DNA of 61,753 bases from Clostridium_B lapidicellarium (GTDB taxonomy: Bacteria > Bacillota > Clostridia > Clostridiales > Clostridiaceae). The stretch spans positions 1 through 61,753 of the forward strand of contig NZ_JBGFFE010000019.1 of NCBI RefSeq assembly GCF_041224415.1, given 5' to 3'. A program made the translations under genes and the position numbers. Positions 48,547 to 57,315 of the stretch are shown here, one piece after another; the first letter of the stretch is position 1; the number at the start of each line of letters is the position of its first letter. Under the pieces are notes generated by a model that saw nothing but the letters and a program-made list of their open reading frames with translations, made no database searches and was not told the DNA's origin.

Positions 48547-50799
48547 ATGCTGTATAAGAGGAATACGATAATAACATTGGTGGTTTTTATAGTTATGATG
48601 TTTGCCGGGTCTAAAGCAGTTAATGCTGAAGACCAAAGTCAGATTACAAATAGATTGTATGGTGTGGATAGATATTCCACAAATATGGACGTGGTAAACT
48701 ATGGTTGGACAGGCCATTCTGAATATGCCGTTATAGTTTCAGGTGAAAATTTTCCTGATGCAATCTGTTCGACATCCTTGAGTGCCAAGTACAATGCACC
48801 TTTGTTTCTCACCGCTGGGGACACTTTAAATGCCCAAATAAAAGACAAACTTGAGGAGCTTGGTGTTAAAAAAGTATTTTTAATCGGTGGAACAGGTGTT
48901 ATGTCCGACGGGATAAAGGATGAACTTATGCAGAAGGATATAGATGTTGAGAGGTTAGGTGGAAGTACTAGAATTGAGACCTCCATTGAAATTGCAAAAA
49001 AAGTTGAAGAAAACAAATTGGGAGACGAATTGTTCGTGGCCTCTTCAGAGGGATTTGCAGATGCACTTTCTGTTTCCGCTTATGCTGCAGGTAAAGCTGA
49101 ACCGGTGCTTTTGACCCCAAGCAGCGGTGAACCGGAAGAACTTAAAAATTATGTAAGTACATTAAAACCTTCGAAAACTTATATTATTGGAGGACAAGCT
49201 GTTATGCCGGATAGTGTGGCTTCCTGTTTTGAAAATTATGAAAGACTCGGCGGTATAGACAGATATGAGACAAATGCACAAATATTGAATAAATTCTATG
49301 ATCTTTCAAATACAAATAAAATATATATAGCAGCAGGAATTAATTATCCCGATGCACTTTCCATTTCTCCTCTGGCTGCCAGAGATAATTCACCTCTGGT
49401 TTTGGCCGGCGATAATATGTCCGAGAATCAGGTGAAGATGGTGAGGGACAATAGAAATACCTTGAAAGAGCGTATAGTAGTGGGCGGTGAATCTGTAGTT
49501 CCGGATTATCTTGTAGACAGGCTATTTGCAGATTCTGATGATATTACTCCAGAGAATTTTATAAATTCCTATAACGGGCAGCTGCCATCTGACGAATTGT
49601 CTGCATTTAAAAATCTGGCTCTGGGTTTTTCTCTGTATCCAAATGACAGCAGCTTGAAATCTGCATTTGATGAAGGTGCATCCCATTTACTGGACTCTGC
49701 CGTTAAGATACATAATGGTGGTAATTATGATAAGGCTTTGGATATTTATAATTATCTGCTCCAGTTGAAGGTTCAGCTTCCCGTGGAGGTTAAAACCAAC
49801 GCCACCGTATTTAGGAACGTGGCATTGTCTAAGAATCCCATAGCAAGCAGATATGTTTATAAGGAAAGTTCCCAGGCGATAGTACAAAATGCCCTGGAAG
49901 AGTACAGCAAACTCAATTTTAATTTTGACAATCCAATTAAATACAGTGCCATGCAGGAGTATCTGAATTTTTCTACAAATGATCATTTTACAACTGATAA
50001 GCCTGATTCGCTGACTTTTGATGAAAACGGGATTCCTATGGTTATATACAGAGAATTTGGTACACAATATAATTATGTAACCATTTGCCAGTATGCTCTT
50101 TACCTTCATGCTAAATATTTACAGGGAGATACTTCTGCAGTTAATCAATTTATCAAATGTGCGGATTTTCTAGTAGATCACATGGACAGCGACGGCAGTT
50201 TCAGGTACAAATTTCCCTATTATTCCTATGAATCGCTCGGTATGGACTGGACTTCAAGCATGTCACAGGGAGAAGCTTTGAACGTTTTTTCACGTGCTTA
50301 TGAGATAACAGGGGATTCCAAATACATAACTGCAGGTAATAAGGCCTTTAATTATTTGATAACACCTGTAAGCAGCGGAGGTGTCATGGATACGTTGGGT
50401 AGTTTTGAGCCTAAGTTCAAAAATGATATATTTTTTGAGGAATATGTAAATACGATACCGAGTTATACACTAAACGGATACATGTTTACATTACTTGGAA
50501 TATATGATTGGTCACAGCTTGCCAGGCAGGTGTCAAGTATTGACGGCAGCAAGGCGGATTATTACTTTAATGAGGGAATCAAATCTTTAAAAATAATACT
50601 TCCCTATTATGACATAGGCGGTTTTACAAGTTATGACCTAGTTCATCTCATGACTTCGAGAGATGCCAACCCGGCTTTGGATTATCATAAAGTACATATA
50701 GATTTACTGGAAGCGATTTATTCTATAACCGGCGATGAATATTTCATGGACATGAGAAATCAATGGGTAAATTATATCAGCTTTACCCAGAAGAATTAA
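48547..50799 (+). CDS. Secreted CWB2 cell-wall protein with glucuronyl C5-epimerase-like domain
   Basis: 750 aa. Signal peptide 1-27 (RNTIITLVVFIVMMFAGSKAVNAED). About 35-335: three cell-wall binding type 2 repeats (RLYGVDRYSTN, RLGGSTRIETS, RLGGIDRYETN, each with xVFLIGG/TYIIGG/IVVGG and FPDA/FADA/YPDA motifs), which attach to anionic wall polymers. Residues 340-450 are a helical linker. About 460-745 resembles the C-terminal domain of D-glucuronyl C5-epimerase (SLGMDWTSSMSQGEALNVFSRAYEITGD; ITPVSSGGV; PSYTLNGYMFTLLGIYDW), an (alpha/alpha) barrel acting on uronic-acid polysaccharide. Acts at the cell surface; substrate unknown. GGAGGGAG precedes the ATG. Confidence 0.86.
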   Translation: MLYKRNTIITLVVFIVMMFAGSKAVNAEDQSQITNRLYGVDRYSTNMDVVNYGWTGHSEYAVIVSGENFPDAICSTSLSAKYNAPLFLTAGDTLNAQIKDKLEELGVKKVFLIGGTGVMSDGIKDELMQKDIDVERLGGSTRIETSIEIAKKVEENKLGDELFVASSEGFADALSVSAYAAGKAEPVLLTPSSGEPEELKNYVSTLKPSKTYIIGGQAVMPDSVASCFENYERLGGIDRYETNAQILNKFYDLSNTNKIYIAAGINYPDALSISPLAARDNSPLVLAGDNMSENQVKMVRDNRNTLKERIVVGGESVVPDYLVDRLFADSDDITPENFINSYNGQLPSDELSAFKNLALGFSLYPNDSSLKSAFDEGASHLLDSAVKIHNGGNYDKALDIYNYLLQLKVQLPVEVKTNATVFRNVALSKNPIASRYVYKESSQAIVQNALEEYSKLNFNFDNPIKYSAMQEYLNFSTNDHFTTDKPDSLTFDENGIPMVIYREFGTQYNYVTICQYALYLHAKYLQGDTSAVNQFIKCADFLVDHMDSDGSFRYKFPYYSYESLGMDWTSSMSQGEALNVFSRAYEITGDSKYITAGNKAFNYLITPVSSGGVMDTLGSFEPKFKNDIFFEEYVNTIPSYTLNGYMFTLLGIYDWSQLARQVSSIDGSKADYYFNEGIKSLKIILPYYDIGGFTSYDLVHLMTSRDANPALDYHKVHIDLLEAIYSITGDEYFMDMRNQWVNYISFTQKN

Positions 50800-50800
50800 T

Positions 50801-51205
50801 TTATTTGGAATTGGAAAATGCCTTGGCTTTTACGATATTTTCATAACAGGAAAATATGGGTATCCTAAAGCCATAGGCTGTAATTTTATATTTTTTGTTG
50901 ACTCTAAGTCCGCCATATATGTCTTCAGAATTGAATTTTAATTCTAAAAAACTATTTGTATTTTTAAATACTTTTGTTTCTCCGTTTTCCAACTGGGTAT
51001 ATATCATATATGTGTTGTTGCTATTTTCCACTTTTGTATGTTTGTTGGCAATTGTAACTATATAAGTGCTTCTAAAGAAGTGGGGTATGAGTTTGAATGT
51101 GCCTGCTGCAGCGAGAATTACAGCTATAATTATTATTACTGTTCTGATTTTGAGTTTTAAAAATGATCTGTGATGTCTTGAATTATAAAAATATTTTTTC
51201 CTCAT
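50801..51205 (-). CDS. DUF1523-like membrane-anchored protein
   Basis: 134 aa. A basic N-terminus (MRKKYFYNSRHHRSFLKLKIR) and one membrane helix (TVIIIIAVILAAAGTFKLI) precede a beta-rich outer domain (YIVTIANKHTKVEN..., VFKNTNSFLELKFNSEDIYGGLRVNKKYKITAYGFRIP) that matches the DUF1523 pattern. Function unknown. Its stop is one base from the stop of the convergent epimerase gene. Confidence 0.7.
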   Translation of the reverse strand: MRKKYFYNSRHHRSFLKLKIRTVIIIIAVILAAAGTFKLIPHFFRSTYIVTIANKHTKVENSNNTYMIYTQLENGETKVFKNTNSFLELKFNSEDIYGGLRVNKKYKITAYGFRIPIFSCYENIVKAKAFSNSK

Positions 51206-51312
51206 GAGATCTCCCTGATTTTAATGGATATTATATATTATTAATATTCTTTTTTATTGTATATTATGTTAAATTATATGTAGCAGTTTTGTGATATGTG
51301 GGAGGTGAAAAA

Positions 51313-51840
51313 ATGGATAGGTACGTCATTGTCTGCGCAATAGGAGGTGCAGCACTGAAATTTCATGAAAAGCTAACCAGCAGTGTATGTTATAAATTTA
51401 ATAAAAGACGAACTAAGCTGCCTGCGCATTTTACAATTAAAGCTCCCTTTGAAACCGATAGAATTGAAGATGTGGAAGATGTGCTGGAGAAATTTTCTGC
51501 AAGCAGCCACAGGACATCTATTGAGCTAAAAGGGTATGGCAGGTTTAGGCAGGATGTGGTCTATATGGCCGTAAACATGTCTCCTGAAGCAAAAAAAGTC
51601 CATGATGACCTTATATTTCAACTTGAAAAGATATCCTGGATGAAATTCAAAAGAAACGAGGGAAGGAACAAAGTATTTCACTGTACTATAGTCTCCAAAA
51701 AAATAAAGAATAATTTCGGGGAAATATGGAATTATGTAAATAAATACCCTTGTGATTTCAATGAGTATTTTGATAATATATCGCTTTATAGTTGGAAAAA
51801 CAATACATGGGTACTGCTAAAAAGATATGAACTTGCTTAA
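51313..51840 (+). CDS. 2H phosphoesterase (2'-5' RNA ligase-like)
   Basis: 175 aa from the ATG at 51313 behind GGAGGTG. The two HxT motifs of the 2H superfamily are present: AHFTIKAPF and FHCTIVSKK, spaced as in LigT/YjcG proteins. These enzymes hydrolyse cyclic phosphates or 2'-5' linkages in RNA or small nucleotides. Soluble. Substrate not known. Confidence 0.85.
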   Translation: MDRYVIVCAIGGAALKFHEKLTSSVCYKFNKRRTKLPAHFTIKAPFETDRIEDVEDVLEKFSASSHRTSIELKGYGRFRQDVVYMAVNMSPEAKKVHDDLIFQLEKISWMKFKRNEGRNKVFHCTIVSKKIKNNFGEIWNYVNKYPCDFNEYFDNISLYSWKNNTWVLLKRYELA

Positions 51841-51866
51841 AAAAATTATTGGAGGTATTTGTAGAT

Positions 51867-52251
51867 ATGGCCAAATAAGAATCCATTTGAAAAGGTACCA
51901 AATGTCCTTTCAAATCTGATATCCAGAGATCCGGAAGTTGTAGAGGCTTATGATGAAGATCCTCTTGTGCTGAAAGAAAGCAATGTCAAACTTCTGGGTG
52001 AAGCCTTTGTAAAGGGTTCAATCTGGATTAAAAATAATGTAAAAAAGTACAACTATCCTTGTCTTATACTCCATGGAGTATAAGACAAGGATAGTGACAA
52101 ATGAAGCGTCAAAATGGCTTTATAAAAATATATCTTCTAAGGATAAAAATCTGAAGATATACCCTGGATGCTATCATGAAATTCTAAATGAAAAAGTTGA
52201 AAAGGATGAAGTCATAAATGACATACACAGGTGGATCGAGGAGAGAATATA
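51867..52251 (+). pseudogene. Alpha/beta hydrolase (monoacylglycerol lipase-like), internally deleted and frameshifted
   Basis: A ribosome site (GGAGG) and ATGGCC at 51867 run into a stop after three codons. The following sequence encodes only the second half of a lipase-type hydrolase: NPFEKVPNVLSNLISRDPEV...YNYPCLILHG, then a stop within a palindrome, then in another frame IVTNEASKWLYKNIS...YPGCYHEILNE...HRWIEERI to TAA at 52249. The nucleophile-elbow half is missing and the segment that should carry the catalytic Asp (GxxD after LHG) has been rewritten; the catalytic His (CYHEI) remains. Certainly non-functional. Confidence 0.85.
52052..52095. repeat. 44-bp perfect palindrome inside the lipase pseudogene
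   Basis: Centre at 52073/52074 (CCATGG); arms of 22 bp match without error, from ACTATCCTTG to CAAGGATAGT. The left arm is normal lipase coding sequence; the right arm replaces the expected codons for the catalytic loop. Confidence 0.95.
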
Positions 52252-52290
52252 AATAAAAAAGATGCTGACAGGTAAGATGCCTGCCAGCGA
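52252..52290 (-). terminator. Terminator of the hyp-proC operon
   Basis: Minus strand: GCTGGCAGG (52279-52287) pairs with CCTGTCAGC (52263-52271), followed by a T tract (A run at 52252-52260 on the plus strand). T-richness on the other side makes it possibly bidirectional. Confidence 0.8.
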
Positions 52291-52301
52291 TTTTTCAAGG
52301 C

Positions 52302-53111
52302 TTAAAGTTTGGATAATTCAATGGATTTTTGGGTTGCCTTTCTTATGGCTGAAATAACTGCATCCCTGAAGCCCTTTTCTTCAAGAGCTGCTACACCTTC
52401 GATGGTAGTTCCGCCGGGGGAGCATACCATGTCTTTTAAGACACCAGGGTGTTTTCCGGTTTCAAGTACCATTTTTGCAGAGCCAAGTACTGCCTGTGCG
52501 GCAAATTTATATGCCTGGTCTCTCGGCATACCGTCCAATACGGAAGCATCTGCCATGGCTTCAATGAACATATATACAAAAGCTGGTGAAGATCCACTTA
52601 CTGAAGTTACTACATCCATCAGTTTTTCATTTACTATTTCTCCTTTTCCGAAACTTTCAAATATGTGCAGCACTTCTTTTGCTTCTTCTTTAGTTACTTT
52701 ATCATTAGGACATATTGCAGCCATTCCTTCTCCCACAAGTGCTGGTGTATTTGGCATGACCCTTACGATCTTTAATTTCCTGCCGAACATTTCTTCAGTT
52801 CCTTTTATATCTCTTCCTGCAGCTATGGTTACTATCAGGACATTTTCCCTGACATGATCCTTTATTCCCTTTATAACTATTGGATATATATTGGGTTTTA
52901 TGGACAGTATTAAAATGTCAGAGTTTTTCGCTACTTCATTATTGTCTGTGGTGATTTTGACTCCATAATTTTCAGATGCTTTTTTAAGACTCCTTTCATC
53001 TAGATCGCCTACTATTATGTTATCCGGAGCTGCAAGGCCTGCTTTGATTATTCCTCCCATCATTGCCTGCCCCATGTTTCCACAGCCTATAAAACCTATT
53101 ATTTTATTCAT
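52302..53111 (-). CDS. proC: Pyrroline-5-carboxylate reductase
   Basis: 269 aa. Rossmann start IGFIGCGNMGQAMMGGIIKAG; NAD(P)-binding PNTPALVGEGM; the family signature SGSSPAFVYMFIEAMADA; C-terminal SPGGTTIEGV. Converts pyrroline-5-carboxylate to proline. As last gene of the hypE-hypD-proC set, its substrate is supplied by HypD, so here the enzyme is likely catabolic: it reduces the product of hydroxyproline dehydration, giving proline that can serve as Stickland electron acceptor. 54 bp after hypD. Confidence 0.96.
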   Translation of the reverse strand: MNKIIGFIGCGNMGQAMMGGIIKAGLAAPDNIIVGDLDERSLKKASENYGVKITTDNNEVAKNSDILILSIKPNIYPIVIKGIKDHVRENVLIVTIAAGRDIKGTEEMFGRKLKIVRVMPNTPALVGEGMAAICPNDKVTKEEAKEVLHIFESFGKGEIVNEKLMDVVTSVSGSSPAFVYMFIEAMADASVLDGMPRDQAYKFAAQAVLGSAKMVLETGKHPGVLKDMVCSPGGTTIEGVAALEEKGFRDAVISAIRKATQKSIELSKL

Positions 53112-53165
53112 GATTTTCCTCCTTGATAAATGTATTTATAATTTATTTTAACAAATGCATATTTA

Positions 53166-55541
53166 TTAGCAAGCACATCCGTCAAAAGTCTGTTCTGTTC
53201 TCTGAATTATTTCATCCTGAAGTACTTTGTCCAGGTTGTTGAAATAGTCGCTGTAACCTGCCACACGTACGATTAGATCTTTATATTCATCGGGATGCTT
53301 TTGAGCTGCAAGAAGTGTTTCCCTGCTTACCACATTGAATTGTATGTGATGGCCATCCAGCGTAAAATAAGATCTTACCAGACTTGCCAGGTTGTTCAGC
53401 CCCACGTCTCCTTCTAATGCACTTGGATTGAATTTTTGATTCAGCAAAGTTCCTCCGGTTCTCAGGTGATCCATTTTGGAAGCTGACTTTATTACGGCTG
53501 TAGGACCTTTTGCGTCTGCACCTTTTTCAGGCGAGATACCTTCTGAAACTGGAGCCTGTGCCTTTCTGCCATTTGGAGTGGCACCCATAACCGCCCCAAA
53601 ATAAATATGGCAGGTAGTTGGAAGCATATCTATCCTGTAGAGTCCACCTCGTCCATTTTTCCTGCCATTTACTTCATTGTAATAGGCATCGAATATCTGC
53701 TTCATTACGGCATCTGCATAATCATCATCATTGCCGTATTTAGGGGTTTTATTCTTTACAAGATTTAATATGTCTTCGTGTCCCTTAAAATTATCTTTTA
53801 ATGCATCCATGAGTTGGCTCATTGTTATATTTTTTTTGTCGAATACCTGATATTTTATGGCAATCATACTGTCAGAAATTGTTCCTATGCCGACACCCTG
53901 GATATAACTGGTGTTGTACCTTGCTCCGCCCGCATTGTAATCTTTGCCATTTAATATGCAGTCACTGATTATCGTAGACAAGAATGGTACAGGCATTAGG
54001 GAAGCATATAATTTTTCAATTACCCTGTTGCCCCTGATTTTAACATCTACAAAATATTTAAGCTGTTTTTTGAAGGCATTGAATAACTCATCATAGTTTT
54101 TGAAAGTAGTTATATCACCGGTTTCTATTCCCAGCTTTTTACCTGTAGTTATATCAATACCGTTATTTAGCGTTATTTGAAATATCTTGGGAAGATTCAG
54201 ATATCCTGTAAGAATGTAGGCTTCTTTACCGAAGGCCCCTGCTTCGACACATCCGCTTGTACCGCCGCATCTGGCATCCTCTATGGATTTTCCTGCCCTT
54301 ACAAGTTCTTGGGTAACGGCATCTGCATTGAACATGGATGGCTGTCCCCAACCTTTTCTGGCAATTTCGCAGGCCCTTTTTACAAATTTGCGAGGACTTT
54401 TTTTACTTATCTGGACATTTGAACTTGGCTGAAGAAGCCTCATCTCGTCTATTACATCAAGCAGGAGATAACTTACGTCATTTACACCGTTTTTACCGTC
54501 TATTGTTACTCCACCTACATTTATATTGGCAAAATCCGTGTAAGTCCCGCTTTCTTTTAAAGTTACGCCTACTTTTGGAGGAGCCGGCTGATTGTTGAAT
54601 TTTACCCAGAAACATTCCAGCAATTCTTTTGCCTTTTCCCTGGTCAATGTTCCTTCTTTCATACCTCTTTTATAAAATGGATCCAGATGCTGATCCAGTC
54701 TTCCGGGGTTGTATGCATCCCAGGGATTTAATTCGGATATAACACATAGGTGAACAAACCAGTACATCTGCAGAGCTTCCCAGAATGTTCTAGGTGCACT
54801 GGCAGGTACATGCTGACATACCTTTGAAATTTTGACAAGTTCCTGTTTCCTTACGGAATTTTTTTCTTTTTCTGCAAGTTCTGCAGCATACTTGGAATAA
54901 CGCTGTCCCAAAATCATTATTGCATCACAAGCTATGCTCATGGCCTCCAGTTGATTTTTCTTATCCAGCACTTCGTCATCTTCAAAGAAATTGAGGTTTT
55001 TCATAGCTTTGTTGATGTCATTTTTGAAATCCAAGAATCCTTTTTTGAAAACTTTGTCATCACCTGCGGTATGACCGGGGCCTCTTTGTTCCATAAATTC
55101 AGTAAATATTCCTGCTGCATAACAGTCTTTCCATTCATCAGTCATACTATTTAAGATCTTATGTCTCATGGATCTCTTTTCCCAATAGGGGATTATGGTA
55201 TCCCTTTGAATTTTTTTATCCTCATCGGTTACTTTAAAGGATATTTTTTCACGTCTGTTCATTATGTCAAAGTCCTTTAAAGTGTGACAGCAGAGTTCAG
55301 GATAGGTATAAGTAGCTGCAGGTTCTTCTCCTCTTTCTCCAACTATTAGTTCGCCGTCATTTATACAGAGTTTCTTTTTACTCATCAATTCCCTTAAAAC
55401 CAGTGCTCTAAGTACTGGTACAGACACTTTTCCCTCATATTTTTTGTAAACTTCACTTTCAATTTGAGCTCTTTCCATGGAGATTCTCGGCACAGCGTTT
55501 AAACTCTGTTCCCTAAGCTTTTTTACTCTTTCAGTCATCAT
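53166..55541 (-). CDS. hypD: trans-4-hydroxy-L-proline dehydratase (glycyl radical enzyme)
   Basis: 791 aa. Glycyl radical motif RVAGYSDYF with Gly762; thiyl Cys431 and Glu433 in GGTSGCVEAG. Active-site residues known from Clostridioides difficile HypD are kept with a constant offset of three: H157, D275 (NPWDAYNPG), S331 and F337 (KESGTYTDF), Y447. This separates it from CutC, glycerol dehydratase and PFL. The enzyme removes water from hydroxyproline to yield (S)-1-pyrroline-5-carboxylate. Neighbours agree: activase 6 bp upstream, ProC downstream. The C-terminus has a five-residue Cys-containing extension (DGCAC), unlike the usual end. AGGAGGTTG precedes the ATG. Confidence 0.96.
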   Translation of the reverse strand: MMTERVKKLREQSLNAVPRISMERAQIESEVYKKYEGKVSVPVLRALVLRELMSKKKLCINDGELIVGERGEEPAATYTYPELCCHTLKDFDIMNRREKISFKVTDEDKKIQRDTIIPYWEKRSMRHKILNSMTDEWKDCYAAGIFTEFMEQRGPGHTAGDDKVFKKGFLDFKNDINKAMKNLNFFEDDEVLDKKNQLEAMSIACDAIMILGQRYSKYAAELAEKEKNSVRKQELVKISKVCQHVPASAPRTFWEALQMYWFVHLCVISELNPWDAYNPGRLDQHLDPFYKRGMKEGTLTREKAKELLECFWVKFNNQPAPPKVGVTLKESGTYTDFANINVGGVTIDGKNGVNDVSYLLLDVIDEMRLLQPSSNVQISKKSPRKFVKRACEIARKGWGQPSMFNADAVTQELVRAGKSIEDARCGGTSGCVEAGAFGKEAYILTGYLNLPKIFQITLNNGIDITTGKKLGIETGDITTFKNYDELFNAFKKQLKYFVDVKIRGNRVIEKLYASLMPVPFLSTIISDCILNGKDYNAGGARYNTSYIQGVGIGTISDSMIAIKYQVFDKKNITMSQLMDALKDNFKGHEDILNLVKNKTPKYGNDDDYADAVMKQIFDAYYNEVNGRKNGRGGLYRIDMLPTTCHIYFGAVMGATPNGRKAQAPVSEGISPEKGADAKGPTAVIKSASKMDHLRTGGTLLNQKFNPSALEGDVGLNNLASLVRSYFTLDGHHIQFNVVSRETLLAAQKHPDEYKDLIVRVAGYSDYFNNLDKVLQDEIIQRTEQTFDGCAC

Positions 55542-55547
55542 GATTAA

Positions 55548-56459
55548 TCAACCTCCTATTTTGATTTTAATTCCATGCCTTTTAAATTGTTGGCTTATTT
55601 TCTCCATCTCTTCACTGGATGGTTTTTCCATACCGGATAATTTGTAATTCATTCTGAGCCTTCTATATTTATCCATACCTATCTTGTGATATGGAAGCAG
55701 GTTTACCTGTTCTACGTTTACATTTGACAACAGCTTTATTGTATTGTCAATATGTTCTCTGTTGTCATTAATGCCTTTTATTATGGGCATTCTAAGATAT
55801 ATATTACATCCCATGCTTGAAAGTTTTTTTAGATTTTCAATTATCAGTGTATTTTCAACTCCAATATATTTTTTGTGATTTTTATTGTCCATAAGCTTGA
55901 TGTCATATAAGAACAAATCAACTTTGTCTGCTATCCTTTCAAAGCTTTTCCATGGGGCATAACCGCTGGTGTCCACTGCAGTATGGATTCCTCTATCTTT
56001 GCACTTTGTTAGTATATCATCTAAAAAATCCGCTTGTGCAAGTGGTTCTCCTCCTGAGAAAGTGGCACCGCCTCCGGATTCTTCATAAAAAACCTCGTCT
56101 TTTGCAATTTCCTCTATGAGTTCGTCCGATGTAATATTTTTCCCAACTTGTTCTCTGGCATTGTTTGGACAAAAATCTGTACATTTTCCACAGAGAGTAC
56201 ATTTGAATTTATCAATTTCCGGGAAAACATGATTGATCTTAATTGCTCCTTCTGGACATTTTTTGATACATCTGCCGCAAACTGTACATCGTTCTTCAAA
56301 GAACATGATCTCATGTTTTAAATTTTGACTTTCTGGATTATGGCACCACCAGCATTTTAGGGGACATCCTTTGAAAAAAACTGTGGTACGAATACCCGGA
56401 CCATCATGAATGGAATATTTTTGTATATTGAATATAATACCTGATGTCAAATGATTCAC
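55548..56459 (-). CDS. hypE: HypD-activating radical SAM enzyme
   Basis: 303 aa. Radical SAM CxxxCxxC at C32, C36, C39 (GCPLKCWWCHNP) and two ferredoxin-type clusters (C58, C61, C64, C68; C87, C90, C93, C97), the layout of glycyl-radical activases other than PflA. GGGATFSGGEPLAQ is the GGE motif binding SAM. It abstracts hydrogen from Gly762 of HypD. Located 6 bp before hypD and 14 bp after the regulator, so cotranscribed. Oxygen-sensitive, cytoplasmic. Confidence 0.95.
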   Translation of the reverse strand: MNHLTSGIIFNIQKYSIHDGPGIRTTVFFKGCPLKCWWCHNPESQNLKHEIMFFEERCTVCGRCIKKCPEGAIKINHVFPEIDKFKCTLCGKCTDFCPNNAREQVGKNITSDELIEEIAKDEVFYEESGGGATFSGGEPLAQADFLDDILTKCKDRGIHTAVDTSGYAPWKSFERIADKVDLFLYDIKLMDNKNHKKYIGVENTLIIENLKKLSSMGCNIYLRMPIIKGINDNREHIDNTIKLLSNVNVEQVNLLPYHKIGMDKYRRLRMNYKLSGMEKPSSEEMEKISQQFKRHGIKIKIGG

Positions 56460-56473
56460 CTCCTAGTTGACAG

Positions 56474-57034
56474 TTATTTTTTTAAAAGATTTGGAGTGTG
56501 TACTGTCAATATTTTTACGATTTTGTTTGCGTTATTTGCCCAATTATGGCTGATGGTCGATTTATAATGGGCGCTGTCTCCAGGAAATAGTTCATATTTC
56601 TCATCGTTGATTAGTAAAGTTAGAACTCCTTCAAGTACATATATAAATTCTTCACCAATATGTGGATATGGAGTTATTTCCTCATTATTGCTGCTTGGAA
56701 GTATTTCAAAAATTCTTGGAAGCATATCATTATTTTCCATGTCACTTGTCAGTTGAAATTGTATGATTCGGTTGTTTTCTATTTCCAGTACTTCTCTTTC
56801 AAAGCTTCTCAGGATAAAATTTTTTTTGCTTTTAGGTTTATCTAGAAAATAGTACATAGTTACTCCCAAAGCTCTTGCAATGTTGTCCAGTGTATCTATG
56901 GCTACACTTGTTAGACCTCTCTCCAGCTGGGAAAGATATCCTGTTGATAAGTTGGTTTTTTCACTTAAATCACTTAAAGTCAAGTTTTTCTGGGTTCTCA
57001 GTTTTTTTATTTTTTCGCCAATATCTGAATTCAA
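56474..57034 (-). CDS. XRE-family regulator with cupin sensor domain
   Basis: 186 aa. Residues 1-60: helix-turn-helix (IKKLRTQKNLTLSDLSEKTNLSTGYLSQLERG...IARALGV). Residues 110-182: cupin (PHIGEEFIYVLEGVLTLLIN, FPGDSAHYKSTISHNWANN), a likely ligand-binding barrel. This design is common for regulators of amino-acid and polyamine catabolism. First gene of the hyp operon and divergent from the transporter, so it most likely controls both promoters in response to hydroxyproline, proline or a peptide; the ligand is inferred. Confidence 0.9.
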   Translation of the reverse strand: MNSDIGEKIKKLRTQKNLTLSDLSEKTNLSTGYLSQLERGLTSVAIDTLDNIARALGVTMYYFLDKPKSKKNFILRSFEREVLEIENNRIIQFQLTSDMENNDMLPRIFEILPSSNNEEITPYPHIGEEFIYVLEGVLTLLINDEKYELFPGDSAHYKSTISHNWANNANKIVKILTVHTPNLLKK

Positions 57035-57080
57035 ATTAAGTCACTCCATTGCTATGAAAATTTGTATTACTTCTACTTAC

Positions 57081-57109
57081 AGTATATTACATGAAAAGGT
57101 TTTTGTACA
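57081..57109 (-). promoter_or_regulatory. Promoter of the regulator-hypE-hypD-proC operon
   Basis: Minus strand: TGTACA (57104-57109), 17-bp spacer, TATACT (57081-57086). The spacer contains TTCATGTAAT just before the -10, resembling the spacer of the divergent promoter. Confidence 0.65.
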
Positions 57110-57198
57110 TAATAAATTTATATAAATGAAAAAATATATAATAAATCAATTATTTTTTTATATATGTGAAAAAAATTTTATAAAATTAAAAAAATATG

Positions 57199-57227
57199 TT
57201 TACAAGAAATTCATGAAATGATATACT
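57199..57227 (+). promoter_or_regulatory. Promoter of the small ORF-permease-prolidase unit
   Basis: TTTACA (57199-57204), 17-bp spacer, TATACT (57222-57227). The spacer carries TTCATGAAAT, close to the TTCATGTAAT of the opposing promoter; a candidate common operator. Confidence 0.68.
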
Positions 57228-57315
57228 GAAAATTAGGAAATTAAATTAAATAAACATTATTCAGTAAATTATATTTATTTATATAATAGTAGGTGCTGTG
57301 GATAAAGGAGGTTGT

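Noticed and set aside
53166..55541. Choline trimethylamine-lyase, glycerol dehydratase or pyruvate formate-lyase
   Set aside because: Active-site residues H157, D275, S331, F337 and Y447 follow HypD, and proC is in the same operon; no cut or microcompartment genes are present.
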